Positions 17,718-26,496 of a stretch of DNA of 64,000 nt are shown piece by piece. Positions within the stretch are counted from its first letter, which is position 1. Each line of letters opens with the position of its first letter. The position numbers and the translations under genes were made by a program. Source of the DNA: Salinimicrobium sp963709775 (GTDB taxonomy: Bacteria; Bacteroidota; Bacteroidia; Flavobacteriales; Flavobacteriaceae); NCBI GenBank assembly GCA_963709775.1, contig CAVPXS010000017.1:124001-188000 (forward strand). Direction: 5' to 3'. The notes under the pieces were generated by a model, which saw nothing but the letters and a program-made list of their open reading frames with translations, did not search any database and was not told the origin of the DNA.

Positions 17718-19448
17718 TTAGGCCAGTTTAAGATCTGATCTTATTCCGGCAATCTTATTTGAAAGTTGTTGTTCCACTTCCTCATAATTTGCAACATCAT
17801 CAAGTGGTGCATTTACACTTATATAGAACTTTATCTTTGGTTCAGTACCACTAGGCCTGGCAGCTACTTTTGTTCCGTTCTCGGTGTAATAGATCAAAAC
17901 GTTCGACTTTGGAACATCAAGTGTTTCGATCTTTGTTTCTGCAAGATCATAGTGAAAGGCTTTAGAGCTTTGATAATCTTCTACCAATACTACTTTTTCC
18001 CCATCAATTTCGGTTAGTGGGTTATCACGTAAACTCACCATCATGTTCTTGATCTGGGCGGCACCGTCAATACCTTTCTTTACAAGTGAGATCAATTCTT
18101 CTTTGTAAAGGCCATATTCTTTATACAGCTCAAGCAATTTTTCATAAAAAGAAATGCCGTTGGCTTTCATTTGAGCAGCGATCTCACAGGCCAGTAGAGT
18201 AGAAGTGGCCGCATCTTTATCGCGAACAAAATCTCCTACCATAAAACCAAAACTCTCTTCCCCACCGCCTATGTAATCCAGGCCTGGGTTATCTTTGATC
18301 ATTTTAGCAATCCATTTAAAGCCTGTAAGCCCTTCTTTATATTGTACTCCGTAATCTTCGGTCACAACCCTTAACATTGGCGTTGAAACAATAGTAGAGC
18401 CAACAAACTCACGTCCTTTGATCCTGTCCTGTTTTTTCCACTGCTCAAGAAGGAACCAGGTCATCACCAGCATGGTTTGATTTCCATTGAGAAGTTCCAA
18501 TTCTCCCTTAAGGTTCTTTACTGCTACTCCCAGGCGGTCCCCATCGGGATCTGTTCCAATAACAATATCGGCATCTATTTCCTTTGCCTTTTCCAGGGCC
18601 ATTTTAAGAGCTTCGGGCTCTTCGGGGTTTGGAGATTCTACAGTAGGGAAATTACCGTCTGGTACTGCCTGCTCTTCAACGATATGAATATTTGTATATC
18701 CTGCAGCTTCCAAAACTTTTGGATTAAGTTTTATGGCTGTTCCATGGAGGGAAGTAAAGACGATCTTTAAGTTGTCTTTGTCTTTTTGTGCAGTGTCAAA
18801 ACTGCCACTTTTGACAGATGCTTCCACAAAAGCTTCATCTACTTCTTTATCTATTAATTCAATAAGATCTTCATTGGCTTGAAATTTCACTTCGGAATAT
18901 TCCAGGCGGCCTATCTCTTCCACGATCTCCTGGTCCTGTGGTGGCACCAGTTGTCCCCCATCCTGCCAGTATACTTTGTACCCGTTGTACTCCGGAGGGT
19001 TGTGGCTGGCTGTGAGCACAATTCCGCAGTGACAGTCAAGGTGTTTTACAGCAAAAGATAGCTCTGGGGTAGGACGTAGTTCAGAAAAAAGAAAAACTTT
19101 AATTCCGTTAGCCGAAAAAACATTGGCTACAACTTTAGCGAGTTCCTTACTGTTCTTTCTGCAATCGTAGGCAATCACGGCCTTTAAATCTTCGCCGGGG
19201 AATTTTAGCTTCAGGTAGTTTGACAGTCCCTGAGTATTCTTCCCCAGGGTATATTTGTTGATCCTGTTGGTCCCAACTCCCATAATGCCACGCATTCCGC
19301 CGGTTCCAAATTCCAGATCTTTATAAAAACTTTCTTTTAGTTCATCCTGATCTTTCTCAAGAAGTTCTTTTATTTTCGATTGGGTTTCGTCATCAAATTC
19401 CGGATTTAACCAGGACTCTGCCCGAGATTTTACGTCATAGTAACTCAT
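17718..19448 (-). CDS. Phospho-sugar mutase (alpha-phosphoglucomutase, PgcA type)
   Basis: A 576-residue alpha-D-phosphohexomutase, the PgcA-like long class, interconverting glucose 1- and 6-phosphate (or mannose phosphates). The phosphoserine loop is TASHNPPEYNGYKVYW near 145, the magnesium loop GTDPDGDRLG near 300, the sugar loop GGGEESFGF near 395 and the phosphate loop RPSGTEPKIKFY near 530. It precedes the lipid exporter and follows a glycosyltransferase on the same strand, fitting a cell-surface glycan or lipid pathway. Confidence 0.9.
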   Translation of the reverse strand: MSYYDVKSRAESWLNPEFDDETQSKIKELLEKDQDELKESFYKDLEFGTGGMRGIMGVGTNRINKYTLGKNTQGLSNYLKLKFPGEDLKAVIAYDCRKNSKELAKVVANVFSANGIKVFLFSELRPTPELSFAVKHLDCHCGIVLTASHNPPEYNGYKVYWQDGGQLVPPQDQEIVEEIGRLEYSEVKFQANEDLIELIDKEVDEAFVEASVKSGSFDTAQKDKDNLKIVFTSLHGTAIKLNPKVLEAAGYTNIHIVEEQAVPDGNFPTVESPNPEEPEALKMALEKAKEIDADIVIGTDPDGDRLGVAVKNLKGELELLNGNQTMLVMTWFLLEQWKKQDRIKGREFVGSTIVSTPMLRVVTEDYGVQYKEGLTGFKWIAKMIKDNPGLDYIGGGEESFGFMVGDFVRDKDAATSTLLACEIAAQMKANGISFYEKLLELYKEYGLYKEELISLVKKGIDGAAQIKNMMVSLRDNPLTEIDGEKVVLVEDYQSSKAFHYDLAETKIETLDVPKSNVLIYYTENGTKVAARPSGTEPKIKFYISVNAPLDDVANYEEVEQQLSNKIAGIRSDLKLA

Positions 19449-19500
19449 GCCAAATATTTTATTTCAGCAACAAAAATAATGATTTATGTGGTAATGCCTG

Positions 19501-20460
19501 CTAAATCTCTCCTGTAGTTTCACTTATGCGGTAACGCTCTTTTTCCCTGCTACTGCGCAAAATTAATTCTCCAAGGAAGCCGGCGATGAATAATAGGGTT
19601 CCTAAGACCATGGTGGTAAGCGAGATGTAAAACCAAGGATTATCGGTTACAAGGATGTTCGGGAGGCCATGGTAAAGTTTATACAATTTTGAAGCGCCAA
19701 TCCACACGGCGAATAAAAATCCGAAGAAAAACATGAGAACCCCCAGCGCTCCAAAAAGATGCATGGGCCTACGGGCAAACGTGGAAAGGAACCAGATTGT
19801 AATAAGGTCCAAAAATCCATTGATAAATCGTTCTGCCCCAAATTTGGTTTTACCGTATTTCCTGGCCTGGTGTTGTACAACTTTTTCATCTATGCGGGAG
19901 TAGCCGGCATTTTTTGCCAGAACCGGGATATAGCGGTGCATTTCTCCATAGACATCAATATTCTTGATAACCGCTTTTCGGTAAGCTTTTAATCCGCAGT
20001 TGAAGTCATGCAGTTTAAGCCCGGATGTCTTTCGGGCCGCGGCATTAAATAATTTTGATGGCAGATTTTTGCTAAGAACAGAATCGTAGCGCTTTTTCTT
20101 CCAGCCCGAAATGAGGTCATAGCCTTCTTTGGTGATAAGGTGGTATAACTCGGGGATTTCTTCAGGATTGTCCTGCAGGTCGGCATCCATGGTGATGATC
20201 ACATCTCCTTCGGCTTTAGCGAAACCTACGTGCAGGGCCTGTGATTTTCCGTAATTGCGGTTAAATTTAATTCCCCTCACCGAAGGATCTTCTGCCGAGA
20301 TCTTTTTGATGGTTTTCCAGGAATTGTCTGTACTGCCATCATCAATAAAAATAATCTCATAGGAAAAAGAATTGGACCGCATAACAGTTGCGATCCAATT
20401 GTATAATTCGTTTAAAGATTCTTCTTCATTAAGAAGAGGGATGACAATAGATAATTGCAT
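19501..20460 (-). CDS. Family 2 glycosyltransferase (GtrB/ArnC/DPM1-like)
   Basis: A 319-residue enzyme with the GT-A fold: VIPLLNEEESLNEL at the N-terminus, FIDDGSTDNSW, and the DxD metal site in ITMDADLQDNPEEIP near 95. Two membrane helices at about 235-260 and 270-300 make it a membrane-anchored polyprenyl-phosphate glycosyltransferase of the GtrB / dolichol-phosphate mannosyltransferase type. It follows DUF4199 by 10 bp. The sugar and acceptor are not known. Confidence 0.9.
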   Translation of the reverse strand: MQLSIVIPLLNEEESLNELYNWIATVMRSNSFSYEIIFIDDGSTDNSWKTIKKISAEDPSVRGIKFNRNYGKSQALHVGFAKAEGDVIITMDADLQDNPEEIPELYHLITKEGYDLISGWKKKRYDSVLSKNLPSKLFNAAARKTSGLKLHDFNCGLKAYRKAVIKNIDVYGEMHRYIPVLAKNAGYSRIDEKVVQHQARKYGKTKFGAERFINGFLDLITIWFLSTFARRPMHLFGALGVLMFFFGFLFAVWIGASKLYKLYHGLPNILVTDNPWFYISLTTMVLGTLLFIAGFLGELILRSSREKERYRISETTGEI

Positions 20461-20470
20461 TTAATAGGGT

Positions 20471-21001
20471 TTATGCTTCGTATGGCCGTTGCTGTTTCCA
20501 GATGGCACCTGCAATCAAGGAGTAGATCAATCCAAAGAAAGCACTCATAGCTATCCAAAACGCACCTCCAATAAAAGGATTAATCATGTATTTTGAAAAT
20601 GACAAAGCCATTTCTACCTGATCCTCGGTCATATTTCCATCTTCCAGCATATTGTCACGTGCAACGTCAAGCACCATTTCACCGTAACCCGGTTCAATGA
20701 TATAAAAGAACAATACATTATATATTAAAAAGATCACTCCACTGATTGCAGCGGCAGAGAGCCCCGTTTTTAAAGCCTCAGAAAGAGTTAAGAAACCGGC
20801 GTTCTTTTTCTTATAAGATTTAACGGCAGCAAAGATAAGGACGGCAAAGATCACATAATAGATGTAAACTGGCCATTGAACCCCTTCAAGGGCCATTCCT
20901 GTTACGTACATCATAACTTGAATAAGAACGATAATAAGGCCAAGATAAATTCCATAATTTAATCCAACTTTGCCCGGAGAAATTGTATTTTGTGATTCCA
21001 T
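20471..21001 (-). CDS. DUF4199 membrane protein
   Basis: 176 residues with four predicted membrane helices (GIYLGLIIVLIQVMMYV, YIYYVIFAVLIFAAV, AAISGVIFLIYNVLFFYI, FWIAMSAFFGLIYSLIAGAIW), the pattern of DUF4199, a Bacteroidota-specific family of unknown function that is regularly found just before the glycosyltransferase, as here. It is the first gene of the run DUF4199-glycosyltransferase-mutase-exporter. Confidence 0.85.
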   Translation of the reverse strand: MESQNTISPGKVGLNYGIYLGLIIVLIQVMMYVTGMALEGVQWPVYIYYVIFAVLIFAAVKSYKKKNAGFLTLSEALKTGLSAAAISGVIFLIYNVLFFYIIEPGYGEMVLDVARDNMLEDGNMTEDQVEMALSFSKYMINPFIGGAFWIAMSAFFGLIYSLIAGAIWKQQRPYEA

Positions 21002-21102
21002 TGTAAAAAATGATTAGTTAGTTGGATATTAGTAAGCAAATATAACAAAACGTTACACAGGAGGTGTTGCATTCTTTTATACCAAAAATTTAGGAGAGAA
21101 TT

Positions 21103-21133
21103 CTTGTTGAATTAGAAAAATTAATTAAATTTG
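21103..21133 (+). promoter_or_regulatory. Promoter of rpmE
   Basis: CTTG (21103-21106), a 19-nt spacer and TAAATTTG (21126-21133) match the Bacteroidota sigma-A consensus TTTG-N19-TAnnTTTG, about 37 bp before the rpmE start. Confidence 0.7.
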
Positions 21134-21170
21134 CACCTCGAAAAATTACAAGATTTTAAAGAATAAAGAG

Positions 21171-21422
21171 ATGAAGCAGGGAATCCATCCGGAAAATTAT
21201 AGATTGGTAGCTTTTAAAGACATGTCAAACGACGAGGTTTTTTTGACTAAATCTACCGCGAACACAAAAGAAACTATTGAAGTTGATGGTGAGAAATATC
21301 CTTTGGTGAAGTTGGAGATTTCCAGAACTTCTCACCCTTTCTACACCGGGAAAGCCAAGTTGTTGGATACTGCCGGTCGTATTGACAAGTTCAAGAACAA
21401 ATACGCGAAATTCAAAAAGTAA
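21171..21422 (+). CDS. rpmE: 50S ribosomal protein L31 type B
   Basis: An 83-residue L31 of the zinc-free B type: it begins MKQGIHPENYRLVAFKDM and lacks the cysteine pair of type A. The segment SHPFYTGKAKLLDTAGRIDKF is diagnostic. It has its own promoter and terminator. Confidence 0.96.
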   Translation: MKQGIHPENYRLVAFKDMSNDEVFLTKSTANTKETIEVDGEKYPLVKLEISRTSHPFYTGKAKLLDTAGRIDKFKNKYAKFKK

Positions 21423-21442
21423 TTTTTGCGTCATTATAGCTC

Positions 21443-21471
21443 AAAAGCCTCCTGTAAAGGGGGCTTTTTTT
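21443..21471 (+). terminator. Intrinsic terminator of rpmE
   Basis: AAAAGCCTCC / GGGGGCTTTT with a TGTAAA loop and seven T's, 20 bp after the rpmE stop. Confidence 0.9.
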
Positions 21472-21556
21472 GTTAAACATATAGAGAAGGTAGCAGTACT
21501 TTCATTTTCTTCGGTTTAAATTAACTTGTACCTTTACTTACCAAAGAACAATCAAA

Positions 21557-22729
21557 ATGAATTATATATTATTTGACGGGGCTGTGCGGTCGCAGTTATT
21601 GCCGTTTACCTTTACCCGGCCCGTTGCCGATATTCGTGTAGGGATTCTTACCATTCGTGAAAAATGGGAAAAATTTCTCAATACCACTACTTCTACGATC
21701 ACCGAGGATTATCTTTCAGAAAAATGGCCAATGGTGGAGATGGAGGAGAATATCATCATTAATGCCGCCTTTTTACCAACTGCCGAACTTGTGGAGCAGG
21801 TGAAAAATCTTCAACCGGGAGAAGGTATTTTTCATGAAGAAGATGTCGTTGCTTTCCATGCTTATGAAGAGCAGGAAGTAGATTTCCAGGAATGCACAAA
21901 CATTGAAATGGAGGGGAAAGCGATTCTTGTAGAGCACACCTGGGATATATTTAAACTTAATGGTGAAGCTATTGAAGCCGATTTTGAACTTCTTACCCAG
22001 GATAGGGAGAGTGAAAAAATTTCTTCTACCAACCAGGTAATAGCTCCTGAAAATATCTTTTTAGAAGAGGGTGCAAAAGTGGAGTGTGCGATCCTCAATG
22101 CTTCTCAAGGTCCCATATATATTGGAGCAGATGCCGAGATCATGGAAGGTAGCATCGTGCGTGGTCCTTTCGCTTTGTGTGAACATGCAACCTTAAAATT
22201 AGGTGCTAAAATATATGGACCTACAACGGTTGGTCCACATTCAAAAGTTGGGGGAGAGGTTAACAATTCTGTCATTTTTGGATACTCTAATAAAGGGCAC
22301 GATGGCTTCCTTGGAAATTCTGTCCTTGGCGAGTGGTGCAATCTTGGGGCCGATACCAATACTTCTAACCTTAAGAACAATTACGCCGAAGTGCGGTTGT
22401 GGGATTATGCTTCAGAAAAATTCGCTCCTACAGGTTTGCAGTTCTGCGGACTAATGATGGGTGACCACAGTAAATGTGGGATCAACACCATGTTCAACAC
22501 AGGAACAGTGGTAGGGGTAAGCGCCAATATCTTTGGAGCCGGTTTTCCGCGGAATTTCATTCCAAGTTTCAGCTGGGGTGGAAGTGGAGGCACCACTACT
22601 TATAAAACCGATAAAGCCTTTGAAGTAGCCGAAAAGGTAATGGGACGAAGAGATATTGAATTTTCAGAAGAAGACAAAGCGATCCTCGAAAAAGTGTTTG
22701 AGGATACAAGGAAGTTCAGGAGAGAGTAG
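21557..22729 (+). CDS. GlmU-like UDP-GlcNAc pyrophosphorylase / left-handed beta-helix protein
   Basis: 390 residues of the alternative bacterial GlmU family common in Bacteroidota (TIGR03991 type). The N-terminal half is a degenerate nucleotidyltransferase (ILFDGAVRSQLLPFTFTRPVADIRVGILTI); the C-terminal half, from about 160, is a left-handed beta helix with hexapeptide repeats (IYIGADAEIMEGSIVRGPF, LGAKIYGPTTVGPHSKVGG, ICGINTMFNTGTVVG in part). It is thought to make UDP-GlcNAc for the cell wall, but the classical GxGTRMxP start is absent. Single gene. Confidence 0.85.
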   Translation: MNYILFDGAVRSQLLPFTFTRPVADIRVGILTIREKWEKFLNTTTSTITEDYLSEKWPMVEMEENIIINAAFLPTAELVEQVKNLQPGEGIFHEEDVVAFHAYEEQEVDFQECTNIEMEGKAILVEHTWDIFKLNGEAIEADFELLTQDRESEKISSTNQVIAPENIFLEEGAKVECAILNASQGPIYIGADAEIMEGSIVRGPFALCEHATLKLGAKIYGPTTVGPHSKVGGEVNNSVIFGYSNKGHDGFLGNSVLGEWCNLGADTNTSNLKNNYAEVRLWDYASEKFAPTGLQFCGLMMGDHSKCGINTMFNTGTVVGVSANIFGAGFPRNFIPSFSWGGSGGTTTYKTDKAFEVAEKVMGRRDIEFSEEDKAILEKVFEDTRKFRRE

Positions 22730-22858
22730 TTACGGTAAGCATTGTGCAGGATTAGTTCCAGTTTTTTTAGTTTCCGAAATTTAGGATCTGGCAGATAAAA
22801 TCTACAAAAGGAAATTTGATCTTCCTGTAAAATGAAAATGGTTCATTGTTTAATGTTA

Positions 22859-22889
22859 ATTGGACATTGAATTAAAGTTGGTATCTTTG
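22859..22889 (+). promoter_or_regulatory. Promoter of mtaB
   Basis: ATTG (22859-22862), 19-nt spacer, TATCTTTG (22882-22889). The expected start of transcription lies inside the left arm of the hairpin at 22892-22917. Confidence 0.65.
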
Positions 22890-22891
22890 CA

Positions 22892-22921
22892 GCCTCTAAA
22901 ATGGGATTTTTAGAGGCTTTT
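22892..22921 (+). terminator. Hairpin with T-run between glmU-like gene and mtaB
   Basis: GCCTCTAAAA / TTTTAGAGGC with a six-base loop and a short T-run. It can end read-through from the GlmU-like gene 160 bp upstream. It starts three bases after the mtaB -7 box, so terminator and promoter are nested. Confidence 0.65.
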
Positions 22922-22974
22922 ATATTTAGTTGAATTTCTGAAGGTTAGCCGTCAGAACTTGAGAAGAAGAAGAA

Positions 22975-24309
22975 ATGGAAGATTCCAAAAAAGTAGCATT
23001 TTACACCCTGGGTTGTAAACTGAATTTTTCTGAAACCTCTACGATCGCCCGCTCATTTAAGGACGAAGGTTTCTTAAGGGTAGATTTTAGTGAGGCTGCC
23101 GATATCTATGTGATCAACACCTGTTCGGTTACAGATAATGCCGATAAACGTTTTAAAACCATTGTAAAACAGGCGCAAAAGGCAAATGAAAATGCTTTTG
23201 TGATCGCTGTAGGCTGTTACGCCCAGCTAAAACCTGAGGAACTGGCAGCTGTAGATGGAGTTGACCTTGTTTTAGGTGCAACTGAAAAATTTAAGATCAC
23301 GAATTACCTTAATGACCTCACTAAAAATGACATGGGGGAGGTTCATTCCTGTGAGATCGAAGACGCCGACTTTTATGTGGGATCATATTCATTTGGAGAC
23401 CGTACCAGGGCCTTTTTAAAAGTACAGGATGGTTGTGATTATAAATGTACATACTGCACCATTCCGCTGGCGCGTGGAATATCCCGTAGCGATACTTTGG
23501 AGAATGTTCTTGAAAATGCAAAGAAGATTAGCGATAAAGGCATAAAGGAAATTGTTCTGACCGGAGTTAACATTGGGGATTACGGGAAAGGGGAGTTTGG
23601 GAATAAGAAGCATGAACATACTTTTCTTGACCTGGTAAAGGCGCTTGATACAGTAGAGGGAATTGAAAGACTTCGAATTTCTTCTATAGAGCCGAACCTT
23701 TTAAAGAACGAAACCATAGATTTCGTGGCGCAAAGCGAAACATTTGTACCGCATTTCCATATTCCGCTACAAAGCGGAAGTAATGAGGTGCTTAAAGCTA
23801 TGCGACGCAGATATATGAAGGAGCTATATGTAGACCGGGTGAGAAAGATCAAAGAAGTCATGCCAGATGCTTGCATAGGTGTTGATGTGATCGTTGGGTT
23901 TCCGGGCGAGACAGATGAGCTTTTCCTGGAAACATATAATTTCCTGAATGAATTGGATATTTCTTACCTACACGTCTTTACTTATTCTGAAAGAGATAAT
24001 ACTCCGGCAGCCGAAATGGAAGCTGTGGTGCCTTTAAAGGTTCGCAAAAAGAGAAGCAAGATGCTTAGGGGGCTATCGGCCAAAAAAAGAAGAGCTTTTT
24101 ATGAATCACAATTAGGCAAACCTAAAACTGTCCTTTTTGAAGGAGAAAATAAGGAAGGGTATATCCATGGCTTTACCGAAAACTATGTAAAAGTAAAAAC
24201 CCCCTGGAATCCTTCCCTGGTTAATACCCTGCACAAAATAGAACTGCAGGAAATAGGTGAAGATGGCTTGGTACGATTCTCTTATGTTGAAGAAGAGGTG
24301 TTGACCTAG
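22975..24309 (+). CDS. mtaB: tRNA t6A37 methylthiotransferase MtaB
   Basis: A 444-residue radical-SAM enzyme that adds a methylthio group to t6A37 of ANN-decoding tRNAs. The N-terminal UPF0004 domain supplies three cluster cysteines (TLGCKLNFSE, INTCSVTDNAD, VGCYAQ), the radical-SAM site is DGCDYKCTYCTIP near 150-162 (CxxxCxxC) and a C-terminal TRAM domain follows from about 380. The first motif TLGCKLNFSE and length place it in MtaB rather than MiaB or RimO. Its stop codon overlaps that of the convergent gene. Confidence 0.93.
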   Translation: MEDSKKVAFYTLGCKLNFSETSTIARSFKDEGFLRVDFSEAADIYVINTCSVTDNADKRFKTIVKQAQKANENAFVIAVGCYAQLKPEELAAVDGVDLVLGATEKFKITNYLNDLTKNDMGEVHSCEIEDADFYVGSYSFGDRTRAFLKVQDGCDYKCTYCTIPLARGISRSDTLENVLENAKKISDKGIKEIVLTGVNIGDYGKGEFGNKKHEHTFLDLVKALDTVEGIERLRISSIEPNLLKNETIDFVAQSETFVPHFHIPLQSGSNEVLKAMRRRYMKELYVDRVRKIKEVMPDACIGVDVIVGFPGETDELFLETYNFLNELDISYLHVFTYSERDNTPAAEMEAVVPLKVRKKRSKMLRGLSAKKRRAFYESQLGKPKTVLFEGENKEGYIHGFTENYVKVKTPWNPSLVNTLHKIELQEIGEDGLVRFSYVEEEVLT

Positions 24310-24605
24310 ATGTTGATGCCCACCGGTAGCATTCCTTTATATTTGCGACGGTTCTTCCGCATAAAGCGTGCAATAGAGGGACTAGTAGGCATAACTCTTA
24401 TTTCCCGTTCTTTTATTATATCCAGAACTTTTTCGATAAAAGGTTCCAGGTATCCTTTTTCTTTAAGAGTATCACTCATTTCGAGTTTAGTCAAAAATAT
24501 CTTGCGATCCTGGCTGGCATATTCAATCTTGGCTAATTCTCCTTCAACCTGAAGTTCGAATTGACGAAGGAATTCATTGTCAGTAACAGATAGCTGAGGG
24601 TCCAT
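24306..24605 (-). CDS. Small GNAT-like N-acetyltransferase (Acetyltransf_CG type)
   Basis: A 99-residue protein with the pattern of the minimal YjdJ / Acetyltransf_CG fold (PF14542): beta strands FELQVEGELAKIEYASQDRK and the KIFLTKLEMSD strand, then a helix IEKVLDIIKEREIRVMPTSPSIARFMRKN containing the usual post-CoA segment. Substrate unknown. The stop TAG shares the palindrome CTAG (24306-24309) with the mtaB stop, so both genes end on the same four bases. Confidence 0.8.
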   Translation of the reverse strand: MDPQLSVTDNEFLRQFELQVEGELAKIEYASQDRKIFLTKLEMSDTLKEKGYLEPFIEKVLDIIKEREIRVMPTSPSIARFMRKNRRKYKGMLPVGINI

Positions 24606-24805
24606 ATGTAAGTGTTTTATTTTTTAAGTATCAAAAAATCAGCCATTTTTATAAAAAGAAAGTAAAATACTATTGTCTGGCTGACCGGGCTGCAGCCCAA
24701 AAGGAAATTTTATATTAAATATTTATTTGAGCGGCCAAATTCCCTTAAATTTGATAGTAAAGTTAAGAATTTTCGGGCACATTTAGCTGTAGAAGCTTAT
24801 AAAGT

Positions 24806-25510
24806 ATGGTGAAAGAAGCTGTTATTCATGTTTATTGTATGCCCGGGCTGGCAGCAAATCCGTCGATTTTTGAAATGATCAGGTTGCCCGAACAAAAATT
24901 CCAGATTCATTGGCTGGATTGGTTGCTTCCCAGGCCGAAGGAAAGTTTAAAAGAATATTCGGCTCGCTTGTGTAAAAAAGTTGAACATGAGAACCCGGTT
25001 TTGATAGGTGTGTCTTTTGGCGGGATTATTGTTCAGGAAATGGCGCAACTAATGCAAGTTCGCAGAGTCATAATTATATCGAGTGTAAAGAGCGAAAAGG
25101 AGTTGCCGAGGAGGATGAGATTTGCGCGCTGCACCAAAGCTTTTAAAATACTGCCTACCTCCCTTGCACGATATGTTGACGCTTTTGAGAAAGTAGCGGT
25201 AGGGGATTTTGCCAGGAAACGGGCAAAATTGTACAAGAAATATTTATCTATTACCGATACCCGTTATCTTGACTGGGCGATCGAGCAGATGGTTTGCTGG
25301 GAAAGGCCGGAGCCTTTTCCGGGTGTAGTTCATATACACGGGGATAAGGATGAAATATTTCCTTATCGTTACATTGATGGGTGTATCACCGTAAAGGGAG
25401 GGACCCACGTGATGATCATTAACCGTTTTAGATGGTTTAATGATCACCTTGAGGAAATAATCCTTACCGGGAATTTGAAAGAGAAAAAAGAAAAAGAATT
25501 ATCAAATTGA
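24806..25510 (+). CDS. Alpha/beta-hydrolase
   Basis: A 234-residue short alpha/beta-hydrolase. The nucleophile elbow is GVSFGGIIVQEMAQ around residue 75, the acid lies in HIHGDKDEIFP and the His in GGTHVMI near 215, giving a full catalytic triad. Between nucleophile and acid is a helical lid. It overlaps the lytic transglycosylase by four bases (ATGA-type coupling), so the two are co-translated. Substrate not known. Confidence 0.83.
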   Translation: MVKEAVIHVYCMPGLAANPSIFEMIRLPEQKFQIHWLDWLLPRPKESLKEYSARLCKKVEHENPVLIGVSFGGIIVQEMAQLMQVRRVIIISSVKSEKELPRRMRFARCTKAFKILPTSLARYVDAFEKVAVGDFARKRAKLYKKYLSITDTRYLDWAIEQMVCWERPEPFPGVVHIHGDKDEIFPYRYIDGCITVKGGTHVMIINRFRWFNDHLEEIILTGNLKEKKEKELSN

Positions 25511-26439
25511 ATATGAAAGCGAAGAATATACTTATTGGAGGAAGTTTGCTGGTGATCTGTGGATTGGGAATAAATGCCGTGCAGGATGCACCGAGTGATG
25601 AAATCCAGGAGAGGAAGATGATCAATGATTATAATGTCTATGCTCTCCCGATGCCCGAGGATCTTGAATTTGCAGGAGAAGAGGTGCCGATTGAAATTCC
25701 CGATGTTTATGAAAGAATGGACAGGGAGCTGTTAGTGAATACTTATTGGCAGTCAAATACCCTTTTACTACTCAAAAGGGCAAACAAATATTTTCCTGTT
25801 ATAGAGCCAATTTTAGCTGAATACGGAGTGCCAGATGATTTTAAATATTTGGCAGTAATAGAAAGCAGTCTTACCAATGCTGTTTCTCCCGCCGGAGCAC
25901 GCGGATTTTGGCAGATCATGGAAAGTACCGGAAAAGAATATGGCCTGGAGATCAATGATAATGTTGATGAGCGGTATAATATTGAGAAATCCACTCGTGT
26001 AGCTGCCGAATATCTTAAGAAGTCAAAAGAGCGTTTTGGAAGCTGGACTCTTGCCGCAGCAGCCTACAATGCGGGGAATTACGGTGTAGATAAGCAGAGG
26101 GACCGGCAGGATGTTAGAGACTATTACGACTTACTTCTTGGAGAAGAGACGGGGCGTTATGTTTTTAGGATCCTTGCATTAAAAGAAATTATGGAGAACC
26201 CCAAGAAGTACGGATTTAACTTTAGGGAAAAGGATCTTTACCAGGATGTCCCATCCTATAAAGTAAAAGTAGACACGGCAGTAAGCGATTTTGCCAGGTT
26301 TGCACAAGAATTTGGGATTAACTATAAAGTATTAAAGATCCACAATCCCTGGTTGAGGGAAGCTCATCTTAACAATAAATCCAGGAAAGAATATCTTATT
26401 GAGCTACCCGAGGAGGGGTATTATTCACCTGCTCCTTAA
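25507..26439 (+). CDS. Lytic transglycosylase (MltD-like, SLT domain)
   Basis: 310 residues with an N-terminal membrane anchor or signal (LIGGSLLVICGLGINA) and an SLT lysozyme-like domain at about 110-245: the catalytic Glu in LAVIESSL, then SPAGARGFWQIMESTGKEYGL and AAAAYNAGNYGV. The enzyme cleaves peptidoglycan strands to 1,6-anhydro ends in the periplasm. The C-terminal 60 residues may be a degenerate LysM-like region (VKVDTAVSDFARFAQEFGIN). Start overlaps the hydrolase stop. Confidence 0.9.
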   Translation: MNMKAKNILIGGSLLVICGLGINAVQDAPSDEIQERKMINDYNVYALPMPEDLEFAGEEVPIEIPDVYERMDRELLVNTYWQSNTLLLLKRANKYFPVIEPILAEYGVPDDFKYLAVIESSLTNAVSPAGARGFWQIMESTGKEYGLEINDNVDERYNIEKSTRVAAEYLKKSKERFGSWTLAAAAYNAGNYGVDKQRDRQDVRDYYDLLLGEETGRYVFRILALKEIMENPKKYGFNFREKDLYQDVPSYKVKVDTAVSDFARFAQEFGINYKVLKIHNPWLREAHLNNKSRKEYLIELPEEGYYSPAP

Positions 26440-26496
26440 ATCTGTTTCTAAGAAACTGATTTTTGATAAACCGTATTGTAGGGAGTTTCTGGTGAA

